A model generated the notes under the pieces. The model ran no database searches. It worked only from the letters and a program-made list of their open reading frames with translations, and was not told the origin of the DNA. 64,000 bases of DNA, taken from NCBI RefSeq assembly GCF_900107695.1, contig NZ_FNQP01000009.1, forward strand, positions 1 to 64,000, given 5' to 3'. Positions within the stretch are counted from its first letter, which is position 1. Each line of letters starts with the position of its first letter. A program made the translations under genes and the position numbers. Positions 19,750 through 28,745 of this stretch are shown in pieces. The DNA comes from Thiothrix caldifontis. GTDB taxonomy: Bacteria; Pseudomonadota; Gammaproteobacteria; Thiotrichales; Thiotrichaceae.

Positions 19750-19998
19750 CTATGGATTTATATCAGCCAAAAAACGAATGACATCCTCATTCCGCACTCG
19801 CTCATAAATACTTTCCACACTCAAACTCAACTCAACCGATTCCAGAACCACCATATCCCCCCAATAATAATACGAAGGTCGCCAGCTATCGCTACGGCGG
19901 AAAACTTCGACCTCTACCGTATCCTGCTCAATCAGCATGTATTCCTGCAAACTGGGCAACTGCAAATACTCCAGCCGTTTAACTTGCCGCACCCGCCG
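19750..19998 (-). pseudogene. Uma2 (DUF820) nuclease-like C-terminal fragment
   Basis: About 80 residues remain (LQEYMLIEQDTVEVEVFRR, then WRPSYYYWGDMVVLESVELS, then SVESIYERV), matching the C-terminal end of Uma2-family PD-(D/E)xK proteins. The N-terminal two-thirds are absent. Upstream on the same strand the sequence changes frame into an unrelated fragment. It converges with mcrC with one base between the stops. Confidence 0.7.
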
Positions 19999-20105
19999 TA
20001 ACGATCAACCCCAGTAAACAAAACAAAGCGGATATTGGCATCCTGCTCCTTGATTACGGAATAAAAGCTGCGCAAGGTGTTGCGGATCAATTCGTTGAAA
20101 CAAAA
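19999..20105 (-). pseudogene. AAA-ATPase-like (DUF1703-type) fragment
   Basis: A short minus-strand piece reads FCFNELIRNTLRSFYSVIKE, then QDANIRFVLFTGVDR. This resembles the conserved segment of AAA-ATPase-like proteins with a C-terminal nuclease domain (family motif FYSVIK...IRFVFLTGV). Nothing else of that gene is nearby. It abuts the Uma2 fragment in a different frame, so this is a scar between the restriction locus and the helicase gene. Confidence 0.6.
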
Positions 20106-20189
20106 GGCCCGAACCTCACCTCCCCCCCTCAAGCACTTTTCAGCTATAATCAACGTCCGGCAAATTCATCCACCTACCACAGAATTAGA

Positions 20190-23075
20190 ATGCAAGTACT
20201 GCTCTATAACGAACTTAACCCACAAGCTATCAACGGTTTCACCAAATGGCGCTCTTTCATGGAAGCCGACGACCTCAAATCTGCAGATGTTAAAAAAATC
20301 GGCGATAACCTCTACCGCGCTCGTCTCAATCGCAGCGACCGTCTGCTCCTAGCGTTTTACCACTATCAAGGCGAGCGTTACGCACTGGTACTGGAATATC
20401 TTAAAAGCCATGATTACGCTGGTTCACGTTTTCTCAATCATGGTGCTGTCATCGACGAAGACAAAATCCCTGCACTTGTACATATCCCTGAAGACACCCC
20501 TGCCCTTGCCTACGTTAATCGCCAGCACGGGCGTTTCAACTTGCTTGACAAAATCATCTCATTTGATGACACCCAGCAAACCGTTTTCAACCTACAGCCA
20601 CCGCTAGTGATCATCGGCTCAGCAGGCAGCGGCAAAACTGCCCTCACGCTGGAAAAGCTCAAAGCCTGCCATGGCGACGTGCTCTATGTCACACTCTCGC
20701 CCTATCTGGTCAAAAACTCCCGTGACCTCTATTACGCACATGGCTATAACAATACCCAGCAAACCGTTAATTTTCTTTCATTTCAAGAGTTTCTTGAAAG
20801 CATTCAAGTGCCTATTGGCAAACCCATCGCTTTTCGCGATTTTGCCCAATGGTTCAGCCGTTTACCGAGTAAACCGCTTAAAGATGCTCACAAACTGTTT
20901 GAAGAATTCAAAGGTGTCATCACCGGCCCCTCTATCGAAGCGGCTTACCTAAGCCGTGATGAATACCTCAACTTAGGCATCAAACAATCTATTTTTCTTG
21001 AAGATGAACGCCCGGTCGTTTATGACATTTTCAGCCGTTATCTCAACTTTTTACAGGAAAATCAGCGTTATGACAGCAATATTCTCAGCCACCAATACCT
21101 CAACCGTGTGGAGCCATGCTATGACTTTGTAGTGGTCGATGAAGTACAAGATTTAACCAATATCCAGCTTTTCCTAATCCTCAAAACCCTGCGTGACCCC
21201 AGTGGCTTTTTGTTATGCGGTGACTCCAATCAGATTGTGCACCCCAATTTCTTCTCGTGGAGCAAACTTAAAAGCCTGTTCTACACCCATAGCGAGTTAC
21301 AAGCGGACACTGATCTAATCAGCATCCTCAGCACCAATTACCGCAACTCACCGCAAGTTACCGCACTCGCAAACCGTATTCTCCTGCTCAAAAACGCCCG
21401 TTTTGGCTCCATCGACCGTGAAAGCAATTATCTGGTGCACAGTAACGGGCATGTGCAGGGCGATGTGGTGTTTCTGCAAGACCGCGATAACATCCGCCGT
21501 GAACTCGATGCCAAAACCCGCAGTTCCACCCGTTTCGCCGTGGTGGTCATGCACCCTGAACAAAAAGCCGAAGCCCAACAACACTTCAACACCCCGCTGG
21601 TATTCTCGATCCAAGAAGCCAAGGGCTTGGAATATGACAATATTATCCTCTACAACTTCCTAAGTGCCGAAAACAAGCGTTTCCGCGAGATTAGCGCGGG
21701 TGTGACTCATGCCGACCTGCAACAAGACCTGAGTTACGCTCGTGCTAAAAATAAAGCTGATAAGTCACTGGAAACCTATAAATTTTACATTAACGCACTC
21801 TACGTTGCCCTGACCCGTGCGGTGCGTAATTTGTATTGGATCGAAGCCGATACGAAACAATATATGTTGGATTTACTCGGCTTGCACGATGCGCAAGAGA
21901 CACTCAACCTCGCCAATCAAAACTCCAGCCGCGAAGAATGGCAGCGCGAAGCTCATAAACTCGAATTACAAGGCAAGCAAGAACAAGCTGACCGTATCCG
22001 CCAAGAAATTCTTCAGCAACAAACGCCAGATTGGGCGATTTACACAGGTGAAACGTTGCAGCAGTTGCACACCCAAGCCATTCAGCAGGGCGACAAAAAA
22101 GCCCGGCTATCCCTGTTTGAAGTGGCACTGGTTTACGAAGACCGCCAATGCTTACGCGATTTAATCAAGGTTGATTTCAAACCCGCAAAGCATCCCGCCA
22201 ATGGTATCAAGCAATTGCAGCAGAAATATTACCTGCCCTATCAGCTTAAAAATCCGGTGGCTTTGCATAGCCATCTCAATAAGTTTGGCGTGGATTTTCG
22301 CAACCCGTTCAACCAAACCCCGCTCATGGTGGCAGCATGGTTAGGTAACTCAAGCTTAATTAATGAACTCACGACACTCGGTGCCAACCCCGAATACGTG
22401 GATAATAACCACTTCACTGCATTTCAGATTGCCTTGCAACAAGCCAGTAAAGACGAGAAATACGCCAAACATCACCTTGCCAGCATTTACCGGCAACTAT
22501 CCCCCGACAGTTTAAGCATTCAAATCGACGGTAAATTACTAAAACTCGACCAGCATGGTATGGAGTTTTTCCTGCTCAACCTAATGATTGCACTGTTCTA
22601 CCGCGCACTACCAGCCAAAATTGGCGATCGCGGTGGCTTTGGCACACAAGATATTATTGACGCAATAACACATTTCCCACCGGATGTATTGAACCCACAA
22701 CGCAAACAACGCGCTTATATTTCCAGCATTTTCTCGAAAAACGAGATGTACCGCGCCGAACGTTATAACCGCAAATTGTTCTACCGGGTACGCCAAGGAC
22801 ATTACCTGTTCAACCCTAGTCTCATGCTGAAAGTGGAAGGCGAATGGGTCAATATTTACGATCTACTGGATCTTGATAAGTTGGCTTACCACCCCGCCGA
22901 TACCCCAGATTGGTGGAGCGAGCACGATCAAGCCCGCTGGGATGCTTGGCTGGATGCGGGACGCAATCACATCAAGCACCAACTTCAACAAGTGCGCACT
23001 GCCATGCTGAATGACGCGCTCTCCATGTTAAAATCCCTGTGCGAACAAGAGTTACGTAAGATTCAGGATGGTTAA
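20190..23075 (+). CDS. SF1 (UvrD-like) helicase fused to toxin-fold-like and ankyrin-like parts
   Basis: This 961-residue protein is not a standard UvrD or Rep. Residues 1-90 (WRSFMEADDLKSADVKKIG, NLYRARLNRSDRLLLAFYHY) resemble the ParE/RelE toxin fold. The superfamily 1 core follows: Walker A IIGSAGSGKTALTLEKL near 145, Walker B VVVDEVQDLTNIQ near 318, LCGDSNQIVHPNFF, STNYRNSPQVTALANRIL, SIQEAKGLEYDNIIL and YVALTRAVRNLYWIE near 540. After a charged helical linker, residues ~705-765 (NPFNQTPLMVAAWLGNSSL, LTTLGANPEYVDNNHFTA) look like two ankyrin repeats. The final ~180 residues are unassigned. A defence or DNA-processing role is an inference from architecture and location. It ends three bases before the LysR gene. 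Confidence 0.85.
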   Translation: MQVLLYNELNPQAINGFTKWRSFMEADDLKSADVKKIGDNLYRARLNRSDRLLLAFYHYQGERYALVLEYLKSHDYAGSRFLNHGAVIDEDKIPALVHIPEDTPALAYVNRQHGRFNLLDKIISFDDTQQTVFNLQPPLVIIGSAGSGKTALTLEKLKACHGDVLYVTLSPYLVKNSRDLYYAHGYNNTQQTVNFLSFQEFLESIQVPIGKPIAFRDFAQWFSRLPSKPLKDAHKLFEEFKGVITGPSIEAAYLSRDEYLNLGIKQSIFLEDERPVVYDIFSRYLNFLQENQRYDSNILSHQYLNRVEPCYDFVVVDEVQDLTNIQLFLILKTLRDPSGFLLCGDSNQIVHPNFFSWSKLKSLFYTHSELQADTDLISILSTNYRNSPQVTALANRILLLKNARFGSIDRESNYLVHSNGHVQGDVVFLQDRDNIRRELDAKTRSSTRFAVVVMHPEQKAEAQQHFNTPLVFSIQEAKGLEYDNIILYNFLSAENKRFREISAGVTHADLQQDLSYARAKNKADKSLETYKFYINALYVALTRAVRNLYWIEADTKQYMLDLLGLHDAQETLNLANQNSSREEWQREAHKLELQGKQEQADRIRQEILQQQTPDWAIYTGETLQQLHTQAIQQGDKKARLSLFEVALVYEDRQCLRDLIKVDFKPAKHPANGIKQLQQKYYLPYQLKNPVALHSHLNKFGVDFRNPFNQTPLMVAAWLGNSSLINELTTLGANPEYVDNNHFTAFQIALQQASKDEKYAKHHLASIYRQLSPDSLSIQIDGKLLKLDQHGMEFFLLNLMIALFYRALPAKIGDRGGFGTQDIIDAITHFPPDVLNPQRKQRAYISSIFSKNEMYRAERYNRKLFYRVRQGHYLFNPSLMLKVEGEWVNIYDLLDLDKLAYHPADTPDWWSEHDQARWDAWLDAGRNHIKHQLQQVRTAMLNDALSMLKSLCEQELRKIQDG

Positions 23076-23078
23076 AAA

Positions 23079-23984
23079 GTGATAAATTACAAACATTTGT
23101 ATTACTTTCGTGAAGTAGCCACCTTGGGCAGTATTGTGCGTGCCTGCGAAAGCCTGAACCTGACCCCGCAAACCATCAGCGGGCAATTGCAATTACTGGA
23201 AGACTCCCTCGGTGTCAAACTTTTCCGCAAACAAGGCCGCAATCTGGAACTCACCGATGCAGGGCATACGGCGCGACGTTATGCAGATGAGATTTTCCAA
23301 TTAGGCAGTGCCTTAGAACAAGCCTTGCAGACCCATCCTTCCGGGCAGGCACGCCTGTTTCGGGTCGGCATCGTCGATGTGGTTCCCAAAACCATTGCCT
23401 ACAAATTGTTGGAACCGGCAATGCTGCTCAGCCCGCAAATTCACATTGTATGCAATGAAGGTCCCTTACCCGACTTGCTGGGGGAGCTTGCCATGCACCG
23501 TATTGAATTGGTGATTGCGGATAAGCCGTTGCCCAATACGCTACCGATCAAAGGTTTTTCCCACCGTTTAGGTTTCAGCGGCATTAGCTTTTTTGCACAC
23601 ACCACGGTGAAAACGAGTTTGCAAGGGAAATTCCCAGAATGCTTAAACAACGCACCTTTATTGATTCCGAGCGAAGGCACGTCAGTACGTAATGAACTCA
23701 TGAATTGGTTTCATCAGCAGAAAGTACAGCCGAATATTATTGGGGAATTTGACGATAGCGCTCTGATGCGAGCATTTGGCTTTGGCGGGGCGGGTATTTT
23801 TGTCGCGCCCTCGGTGCAGGAAGATACGTTTACCCAAGAACCGGATATTCATTGCATTGGGCAAGCGGACGGGGTGATGGAGCAGTTTTTTGCGATTTCA
23901 GTGGAAAGGCGAATTAGCCATCCTGCGGTCTTGGCGATTACCAAAAGTGCGCAGGACTGGCTACAACCGAAAGCCAAGACTTAA
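23079..23984 (+). CDS. nhaR: LysR-family regulator, NhaR-like
   Basis: The 301-residue protein begins with a winged-helix DNA-binding domain (HLYYFREVATLGSIVRACES, LNLTPQTISGQLQLLEDSLG). This opening is close to NhaR, the activator of the sodium/proton antiporter gene nhaA. The remainder is a LysR effector domain. The start is GTG at 23079, three bases after the helicase stop, so the two are probably co-transcribed. No antiporter gene is adjacent, so its target is unknown. It converges directly on terB with no bases between the stop codons. Confidence 0.85.
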   Translation: MINYKHLYYFREVATLGSIVRACESLNLTPQTISGQLQLLEDSLGVKLFRKQGRNLELTDAGHTARRYADEIFQLGSALEQALQTHPSGQARLFRVGIVDVVPKTIAYKLLEPAMLLSPQIHIVCNEGPLPDLLGELAMHRIELVIADKPLPNTLPIKGFSHRLGFSGISFFAHTTVKTSLQGKFPECLNNAPLLIPSEGTSVRNELMNWFHQQKVQPNIIGEFDDSALMRAFGFGGAGIFVAPSVQEDTFTQEPDIHCIGQADGVMEQFFAISVERRISHPAVLAITKSAQDWLQPKAKT

Positions 23985-24440
23985 TTACAAACCGAAATCG
24001 TCCGCAGGAACACCCAAATCACGGCAAATTTCACGCACCACTTGCTTTTCCTTGTCATCAAACGTGCCATCAGCACTGCCGATTGCCATGCAAACGCGCA
24101 CCATTAAGCGTGCTGCATCGGGTTTGCTACGCAGCTTGCCGATCATTTTCAGGGCTTCCGCTTTACCGATTTCGTTATCAAATTCAAAGTTTTCGGTCAC
24201 TTTGTTGAAAACAGCAATCACGTCTTTGGTTTCAAAGACTTTCAATTCATCCGATTGCTGGATGAATTTCATCATCTTTTGCTTTTCGGACGAATCAATA
24301 CTGCCATCCGCCGCCGCCACTAAACCGCAACCGGCAACACAGGCTTCCATGAACTCACGGTTTTTGAATTTACCCACTTCAGTTGCCAATTTAGCGCGGG
24401 CTTCCCCAACTTTTTCTTTCAAGCTATCAAAAAATGACAT
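23985..24440 (-). CDS. terB: TerB tellurite-resistance protein
   Basis: This 151-residue all-helical TerB protein has two similar halves, each with an acidic metal-binding motif: AAADGSIDSSEKQKMMKFI near residue 43 and GSADGTFDDKEKQVVREI near 122. TerB is a cytosolic metal-binding partner of the TerC membrane protein in the Ter stress-response complex. It is the last gene of the minus-strand Ter run, 19 bases after the DUF475/TerC-like gene. Length and motifs are normal for the family. Confidence 0.95.
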   Translation of the reverse strand: MSFFDSLKEKVGEARAKLATEVGKFKNREFMEACVAGCGLVAAADGSIDSSEKQKMMKFIQQSDELKVFETKDVIAVFNKVTENFEFDNEIGKAEALKMIGKLRSKPDAARLMVRVCMAIGSADGTFDDKEKQVVREICRDLGVPADDFGL

Positions 24441-24459
24441 CGAATAATCTCCTTATCAG

Positions 24460-25500
24460 TTAGGCTGCCGCCAATAGTTTCTTTTTGTGACGCAGTGATG
24501 ACACAATCGACAACACAATAAACGTCACCCCAATCAAACCAGTAATTACTTCAGGAATATGGTAATGAATACTAAACAGCATAATGAATGCTAAAGCACC
24601 GATACCATAATGTGCACCGTGTTCCAAATAAATGTATTCATCTAAAGTGCCTTTGTGTACCAAATGCACGGTCAGGGAACGCACAAACATCGCGCCAATT
24701 GCCAGACCTAACATAATGATGACGACATCTTTGGTAATCGCAAACGCACCAATTACGCCGTCAAATGAGAACGATGCATCCAATACTTCCAAGTATAAAA
24801 AGCCTGCTAAACCGTTACGTTTAACGCTCTTAACAACCGCCTCACCTTCCGCTTCGTCTTCAAAAAACACATCTAAACTACTGACCGCAATGTATAACAC
24901 CACGCCCGCCAAACCAGCCACTAACACGGTTAAACGGGTTTCATCACTAATCGGCAGGAATTCTTGCAACAAAAACAATGCAATTAACGCCAATAACACG
25001 CTAATCACATCGAGCTTACCCATCGCACTCATGCGTTCTTCGATAGCATGAATCCAGTGAACATCCTTTTCGTTGTCAAACATAAAGCTCAGGAACACCA
25101 GCAATAAGAACATGCCACCAAACGCAGCGATACCCGCATGGCTTTCCATCAAATGGCGGGAATATTCCTCCGGGTTATTTAACGCCATGCTCATGACATC
25201 AATCGTACCCAGCCCCGTTGCGATAGCCACAATCACAATCGGGAACACTAAACGCATCCCGAATACCGCAATCAGGATACCGACGGTTAAAAACAGCTTT
25301 TGCCATTTTTCGTCCATTTCCTTGAGGACAGAGGCATTCACCACCGCATTATCAAATGACAGACTCACTTCCATAATGCCCAACACCAAGACCAAGAAAA
25401 TGGCCGTGGCAATGCCCATCGAGGTAGTCGCCCCCCACCAAATGGCCAAACCTACACAGAGGATGGTGACTAAAATCGAATATTTAAAATCCTGAAACAT
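24460..25500 (-). CDS. TerC-like integral membrane protein (DUF475 type)
   Basis: The 346-residue membrane protein has about nine hydrophobic segments. It carries the acidic intramembrane motifs of the TerC/DUF475 group: MEVSLSFDNAVVNASVLKEM near residue 43 and EVLDASFSFDGVIGAFAIT near 233. It ends with VRSLTVHLVHKGTLDEYIYL and EHGAHYGIGALAFI. It is longer and diverged from classical TerC but occupies the terC slot between terD and terB. Proteins of this superfamily are linked to metal ion handling and export. Two hairpins, one with a T-rich tail, separate it from terD, so expression may be uncoupled from the upstream ter genes. Confidence 0.88.
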   Translation of the reverse strand: MFQDFKYSILVTILCVGLAIWWGATTSMGIATAIFLVLVLGIMEVSLSFDNAVVNASVLKEMDEKWQKLFLTVGILIAVFGMRLVFPIVIVAIATGLGTIDVMSMALNNPEEYSRHLMESHAGIAAFGGMFLLLVFLSFMFDNEKDVHWIHAIEERMSAMGKLDVISVLLALIALFLLQEFLPISDETRLTVLVAGLAGVVLYIAVSSLDVFFEDEAEGEAVVKSVKRNGLAGFLYLEVLDASFSFDGVIGAFAITKDVVIIMLGLAIGAMFVRSLTVHLVHKGTLDEYIYLEHGAHYGIGALAFIMLFSIHYHIPEVITGLIGVTFIVLSIVSSLRHKKKLLAAA

Positions 25501-25535
25501 AGGGTTACTAATTTACCGTAGAGATAAACAAAACA

Positions 25536-25555
25536 GGCATCTACCACGAGATGCC
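25536..25555 (-). terminator. Rho-independent terminator after terD
   Basis: On the minus strand a seven-base stem, GGCATCT paired with AGATGCC around a six-base loop, is followed by TGTTTTGTTT. It lies just past terD and before the DUF475 gene, so it may stop or attenuate read-through between them. Confidence 0.65.
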
Positions 25556-25563
25556 CGTCAAAT

Positions 25564-25592
25564 CATAAGTGCATTGCGAACAATGCCTTATG
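25564..25592. repeat. Hairpin directly after terD stop
   Basis: CATAAG plus GCATTG pairs with CAATGC plus CTTATG around the loop CGAA, with one bulged T. The stem is 12 pairs and starts five bases after the terD stop. No T-tract follows on either strand. It may protect the terD mRNA 3' end or work with the terminator next to it. Confidence 0.6.
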
Positions 25593-25596
25593 CCAT

Positions 25597-26175
25597 TTAG
25601 CCAAGGTTAACGCCCATTGAGGCTGCCATCGGACCTAAACCACCGGCAAAACCCTGACCAACAGCTTTGAATTTCCACTCAGCATTGTGACGGTAAATTT
25701 CACCAAACAACATCGCCGTTTCTACGCTGGCATCTTCGGACAGGTCGTAACGCGCAATCTCTTTACCATCAGCCGCATTCACCAAACGGATATAAGCATT
25801 GCTGACTTGACCAAAGTTTTGCTTGCGTGCTTCAGCGTCATGAATGGTGACAGAGAATACCAGTTTCTTGACAGTTTCAGCCAAGCCTGCCAGATTCACG
25901 TTGACTTGTTCGTCATCACCATCACCAGCGCCAGTCTTATTGTCACCCATGTGCTCAACATTTCCACACGCTGATTTTTTGTTGTTGTAGAAAATGAAGG
26001 AATCGTCAGACAATACCTTGCCGTTTTCACCCAACATGAAGATGGAAGCATCCAAATCGAAATCTGCGCCATCAGTAGCGCGAGTGTCCCAACCCAAACC
26101 CACGGTGACAGCGGTTAAACCCGGAGCTTCTTTGGTTAAAGAAACGTTGCCACCTTTTTGTAAACTAACAGCCAT
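25597..26175 (-). CDS. terD: TerD-family protein (copy 1)
   Basis: TerD domains are calcium-binding beta-sandwich proteins of the tellurite/stress Ter system. The 192 residues begin [20 protein letters not shown], continue [20 protein letters not shown] with the conserved Asp cluster, then [19 protein letters not shown], and end with [17 protein letters not shown]. All family blocks are present and the length is standard. It is closely similar to the gene just upstream (26213-26791), with the same opening and closing motifs, so the pair arose by tandem duplication, as with TerD and TerE. The gap between them is 37 bases. Confidence 0.96.
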   Translation of the reverse strand: MAVSLQKGGNVSLTKEAPGLTAVTVGLGWDTRATDGADFDLDASIFMLGENGKVLSDDSFIFYNNKKSACGNVEHMGDNKTGAGDGDDEQVNVNLAGLAETVKKLVFSVTIHDAEARKQNFGQVSNAYIRLVNAADGKEIARYDLSEDASVETAMLFGEIYRHNAEWKFKAVGQGFAGGLGPMAASMGVNLG

Positions 26176-26212
26176 TGTAAAACTCCATTATCTGAATTTT
26201 TGAATAAAACAC

Positions 26213-26791
26213 TTAACCAATTTGAATGCCAAATTGATCACACATTGCTTTTAAACCACCCGCATAACCTTGCCCAACCGCGCGGAACTTCCATTCCGCG
26301 TTATGACGGTAGAGTTCACCGAACACCATTGCCGTTTCGGTGGAATAATCTTCTGCCAAGTCATAGCGCACGATTTCTGTACCAGTGACATCATTGACCA
26401 CTCGGATGAAGGCATTTGCCACTTGTCCAAAATTCTGCCGACGTGCTTCAGCATCATGAATGGTCACAGTAAACGCAATTTTCGTAATTTCAGCAGGAAC
26501 TTTGCTTAAATCAACCTTCATTGCCTCATCGTCACCATCGCCTTGCCCGGTACGGTTATCACCGGTGTGTTCGACTGAGCCGTCAGTGGATTTCAGTTGG
26601 TTGTAGAAAATGAAATCTGCATCACCGCGCACTTTGCCACTCGCTGTCAGCAAAAATGCACTGGCATCCAAGTCAAATGCCGAACCATCCGTACTACGCT
26701 CATCCCATCCCAAACCGACCAAGATTTTTGTTAAACTGGGGTCAGCTTTGCTTAAGGAAAGGTTGCCACCTTTTTGTAAACTTAATGCCAT
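26213..26791 (-). CDS. terE: TerD-family protein (copy 2, TerE-like)
   Basis: This is a second TerD-domain protein with [59 protein letters not shown] and [17 protein letters not shown]. The start is the ATG at 26791, eight bases after GGAG; an in-frame GTG nine bases further upstream lies inside that ribosome site and is unlikely to be used. Naming it terE rather than terD is by position only. It sits 35 bases after the TerA-like gene in one transcription unit. Confidence 0.94.
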   Translation of the reverse strand: MALSLQKGGNLSLSKADPSLTKILVGLGWDERSTDGSAFDLDASAFLLTASGKVRGDADFIFYNQLKSTDGSVEHTGDNRTGQGDGDDEAMKVDLSKVPAEITKIAFTVTIHDAEARRQNFGQVANAFIRVVNDVTGTEIVRYDLAEDYSTETAMVFGELYRHNAEWKFRAVGQGYAGGLKAMCDQFGIQIG

Positions 26792-26826
26792 CTGTATCAC
26801 TCCTTTGGTTTTATTATACCTAACAA

Positions 26827-28044
26827 CTATTTAGCGCCTGCCCGCCAGTTCAATCCCCAGCGATAAGCTTGATCCATTTCCTGATGCCCACGGAAGTAAC
26901 GCACTTCCCGGTTGACTTGCAATGCGCCATTAACATTTTCCAGCAACACCACTGCACACATGCCCAGTGAATTGCTGCCCTCGGTCAAACGAATTTCCAG
27001 CGGGGGTTCATTGGGCACATAAATGCTCACGACGCCATCAGTTTGTGCCCAGTTGGGCGCACCTTCGTAGATAAAGGCATACACCAGAATCCGTTTGAAG
27101 GTTTGCCACTGCTGCCCGTTGATATGCAGCCATTCGCCTTCAGAAATCGCGCCCGTGCGGTCATCGCCTTTGAGTTCGATGTAAGGGTCACTGCGGAACG
27201 AACCAAAGCGGTTGCCGAGGGCTTGAATGGCGCTGATCGTGCCGTCACGCTGCTCGTACAAACAACCCACATCCAGATCCATGCCTTTATTGCTGCCGAC
27301 GCCGAATAAGCCGCCCAGCAAACCGCCACTTTTCGCAGCCGGTGCTTGACCACGATTCCAGTTCAGGTTGATACGAATTTCGCCGAAGCCTTCGGTCTTT
27401 TTTTCCAGACTGACACGCGGCTTACCTTTATCCAGCGTCACTTTGCTCAAGGAAATCGGCTTTTTCGCTGGCGCAGGTGGTGGTGTTACTGGCGGTGCAG
27501 CCGCTGGTGCAGGGTCACTGATTTCCACCCCGAAATGTTCCGCCAAGGGCTTTAAGCCGCCCGCGAAACCTTGCCCAACCGCACGGAATTTCCACGCCCC
27601 TTGGCGCAGGTACAATTCGCCCAGAATCAGCGCCGATTCGACCATACCCTTAGCAGGCAAGGTAGCTTGCAATACCGCTTGCCCCGCCGCGTTTTTCACA
27701 GTGACTTGCAAACGGGTGAATGCGCCGAAATTGGTGCGGTTTTCGTGAATGGTGGCGGTGAACGCTATTTTTTCTGTGCCTGCCAATACATTCGGCAAAT
27801 CGACGACGAATTCAGCACGACCAGCACTGTTGTCGACAAACGCCACACTGCCATTGCCGGGGCGCGGTTGCCCGTAAAACACCATGTCATCATCGCCGCG
27901 TACTTTGCCGGTAGCGGTCAGGACAAAGGCGGAAATATCCACCTCTGCCCCACTGACTTGGGCTGGCGATAGCAGGACTTCAACGTGCAGTTTTTCACGC
28001 GGTACAGGGCAATTCGCCCCAGCCACCAGTTGGGTCACTGACAT
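26827..28044 (-). CDS. terA: TerA-like protein with two TerD-type domains
   Basis: The 405-residue protein is built of two beta-sandwich units. The first (residues ~1-170) is a degenerate TerD domain ([39 protein letters not shown]). A Pro/Ala-rich linker ([17 protein letters not shown]) follows. The second unit ([63 protein letters not shown]) is the TerA-type domain. TerA proteins act with TerB and TerD as cytosolic parts of the Ter complex. It lies 10 bases after the TerZ-like gene, so co-transcription is certain in practice. Confidence 0.9.
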   Translation of the reverse strand: MSVTQLVAGANCPVPREKLHVEVLLSPAQVSGAEVDISAFVLTATGKVRGDDDMVFYGQPRPGNGSVAFVDNSAGRAEFVVDLPNVLAGTEKIAFTATIHENRTNFGAFTRLQVTVKNAAGQAVLQATLPAKGMVESALILGELYLRQGAWKFRAVGQGFAGGLKPLAEHFGVEISDPAPAAAPPVTPPPAPAKKPISLSKVTLDKGKPRVSLEKKTEGFGEIRINLNWNRGQAPAAKSGGLLGGLFGVGSNKGMDLDVGCLYEQRDGTISAIQALGNRFGSFRSDPYIELKGDDRTGAISEGEWLHINGQQWQTFKRILVYAFIYEGAPNWAQTDGVVSIYVPNEPPLEIRLTEGSNSLGMCAVVLLENVNGALQVNREVRYFRGHQEMDQAYRWGLNWRAGAK

Positions 28045-28054
28045 CGCATTACTC

Positions 28055-28654
28055 CTAGAGTGCTGCCAATACCGCAGGCATCATGTCGTTGGCGACTGCA
28101 CCTGCCGTCGGTGTGCCAACCGCTTTCATCTCCCAGCCTGCACCGTTACGGCTCACAATCGCCATAACCACACCCGTGTGTGCGCCTTTGTCGGACAGGT
28201 TGAATTTCGCCATTTCGGTATTGTTGCTGTCATCCACCAAACGGCAGAATGCGCCGCCGACTTCATTGAAAGTTTGCCCACGGAACGAGCAGACCGTGAA
28301 TGCCAGATGTGCCACATTGCCTGGTAAACGGGTCAAATCGACGAAAATCACTTCATCATCGCCCGAACCTTCGCCCGTCAGATTGTCGCCGGAATGCTTG
28401 ATTGAACCGTCACGGCTTTGCAATTGGCGGAACCACACCACATCCAACAGGTTCTTTTGTGCATCCAGCAACAGGCAGGAAGCGTCCAAGTCGATGTCTG
28501 CCGCCGCACCGCCGCCGAACATGCTACCAAAGAAACCGCTTTTTTTCGGTGCTTCTGCCGGATCCCAGCCCAAGCCCATGCGTACTTTACTCAAGCCACC
28601 GCCGCCGGTTTTTTCCAGCGAAATGCGTTGCCCTTTGCTTAAACTTACAGCCAT
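28055..28654 (-). CDS. terZ: TerZ/TerX-like TerD-domain protein
   Basis: A TerD-domain protein of about 199 residues: MAVSLSKGQRISLEKTGGGG, MGLGWDPAEAPKKSGFFGSM with an inserted Gly/Phe-rich loop, DIDLDASCLLLDAQKNLLD, HSGDNLTGEGSGDDEVIFV. This loop and the overall length fit the TerZ/TerX subgroup. The ATG at 28654 has GGAG six bases upstream and is preferred to an in-frame ATG 12 bases earlier, which overlaps that ribosome site. It is the first of four consecutive ter structural genes on this strand, downstream of the ATP-grasp gene. Confidence 0.93.
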   Translation of the reverse strand: MAVSLSKGQRISLEKTGGGGLSKVRMGLGWDPAEAPKKSGFFGSMFGGGAAADIDLDASCLLLDAQKNLLDVVWFRQLQSRDGSIKHSGDNLTGEGSGDDEVIFVDLTRLPGNVAHLAFTVCSFRGQTFNEVGGAFCRLVDDSNNTEMAKFNLSDKGAHTGVVMAIVSRNGAGWEMKAVGTPTAGAVANDMMPAVLAAL

Positions 28655-28745
28655 GAGAATCTCCATCCTTTTGTATTGTTGAGTGACAACATCTTAGAGA
28701 GTCGCCTAAATGCAAGCAACACTCACCCAGAATTGTCAGGTTATT

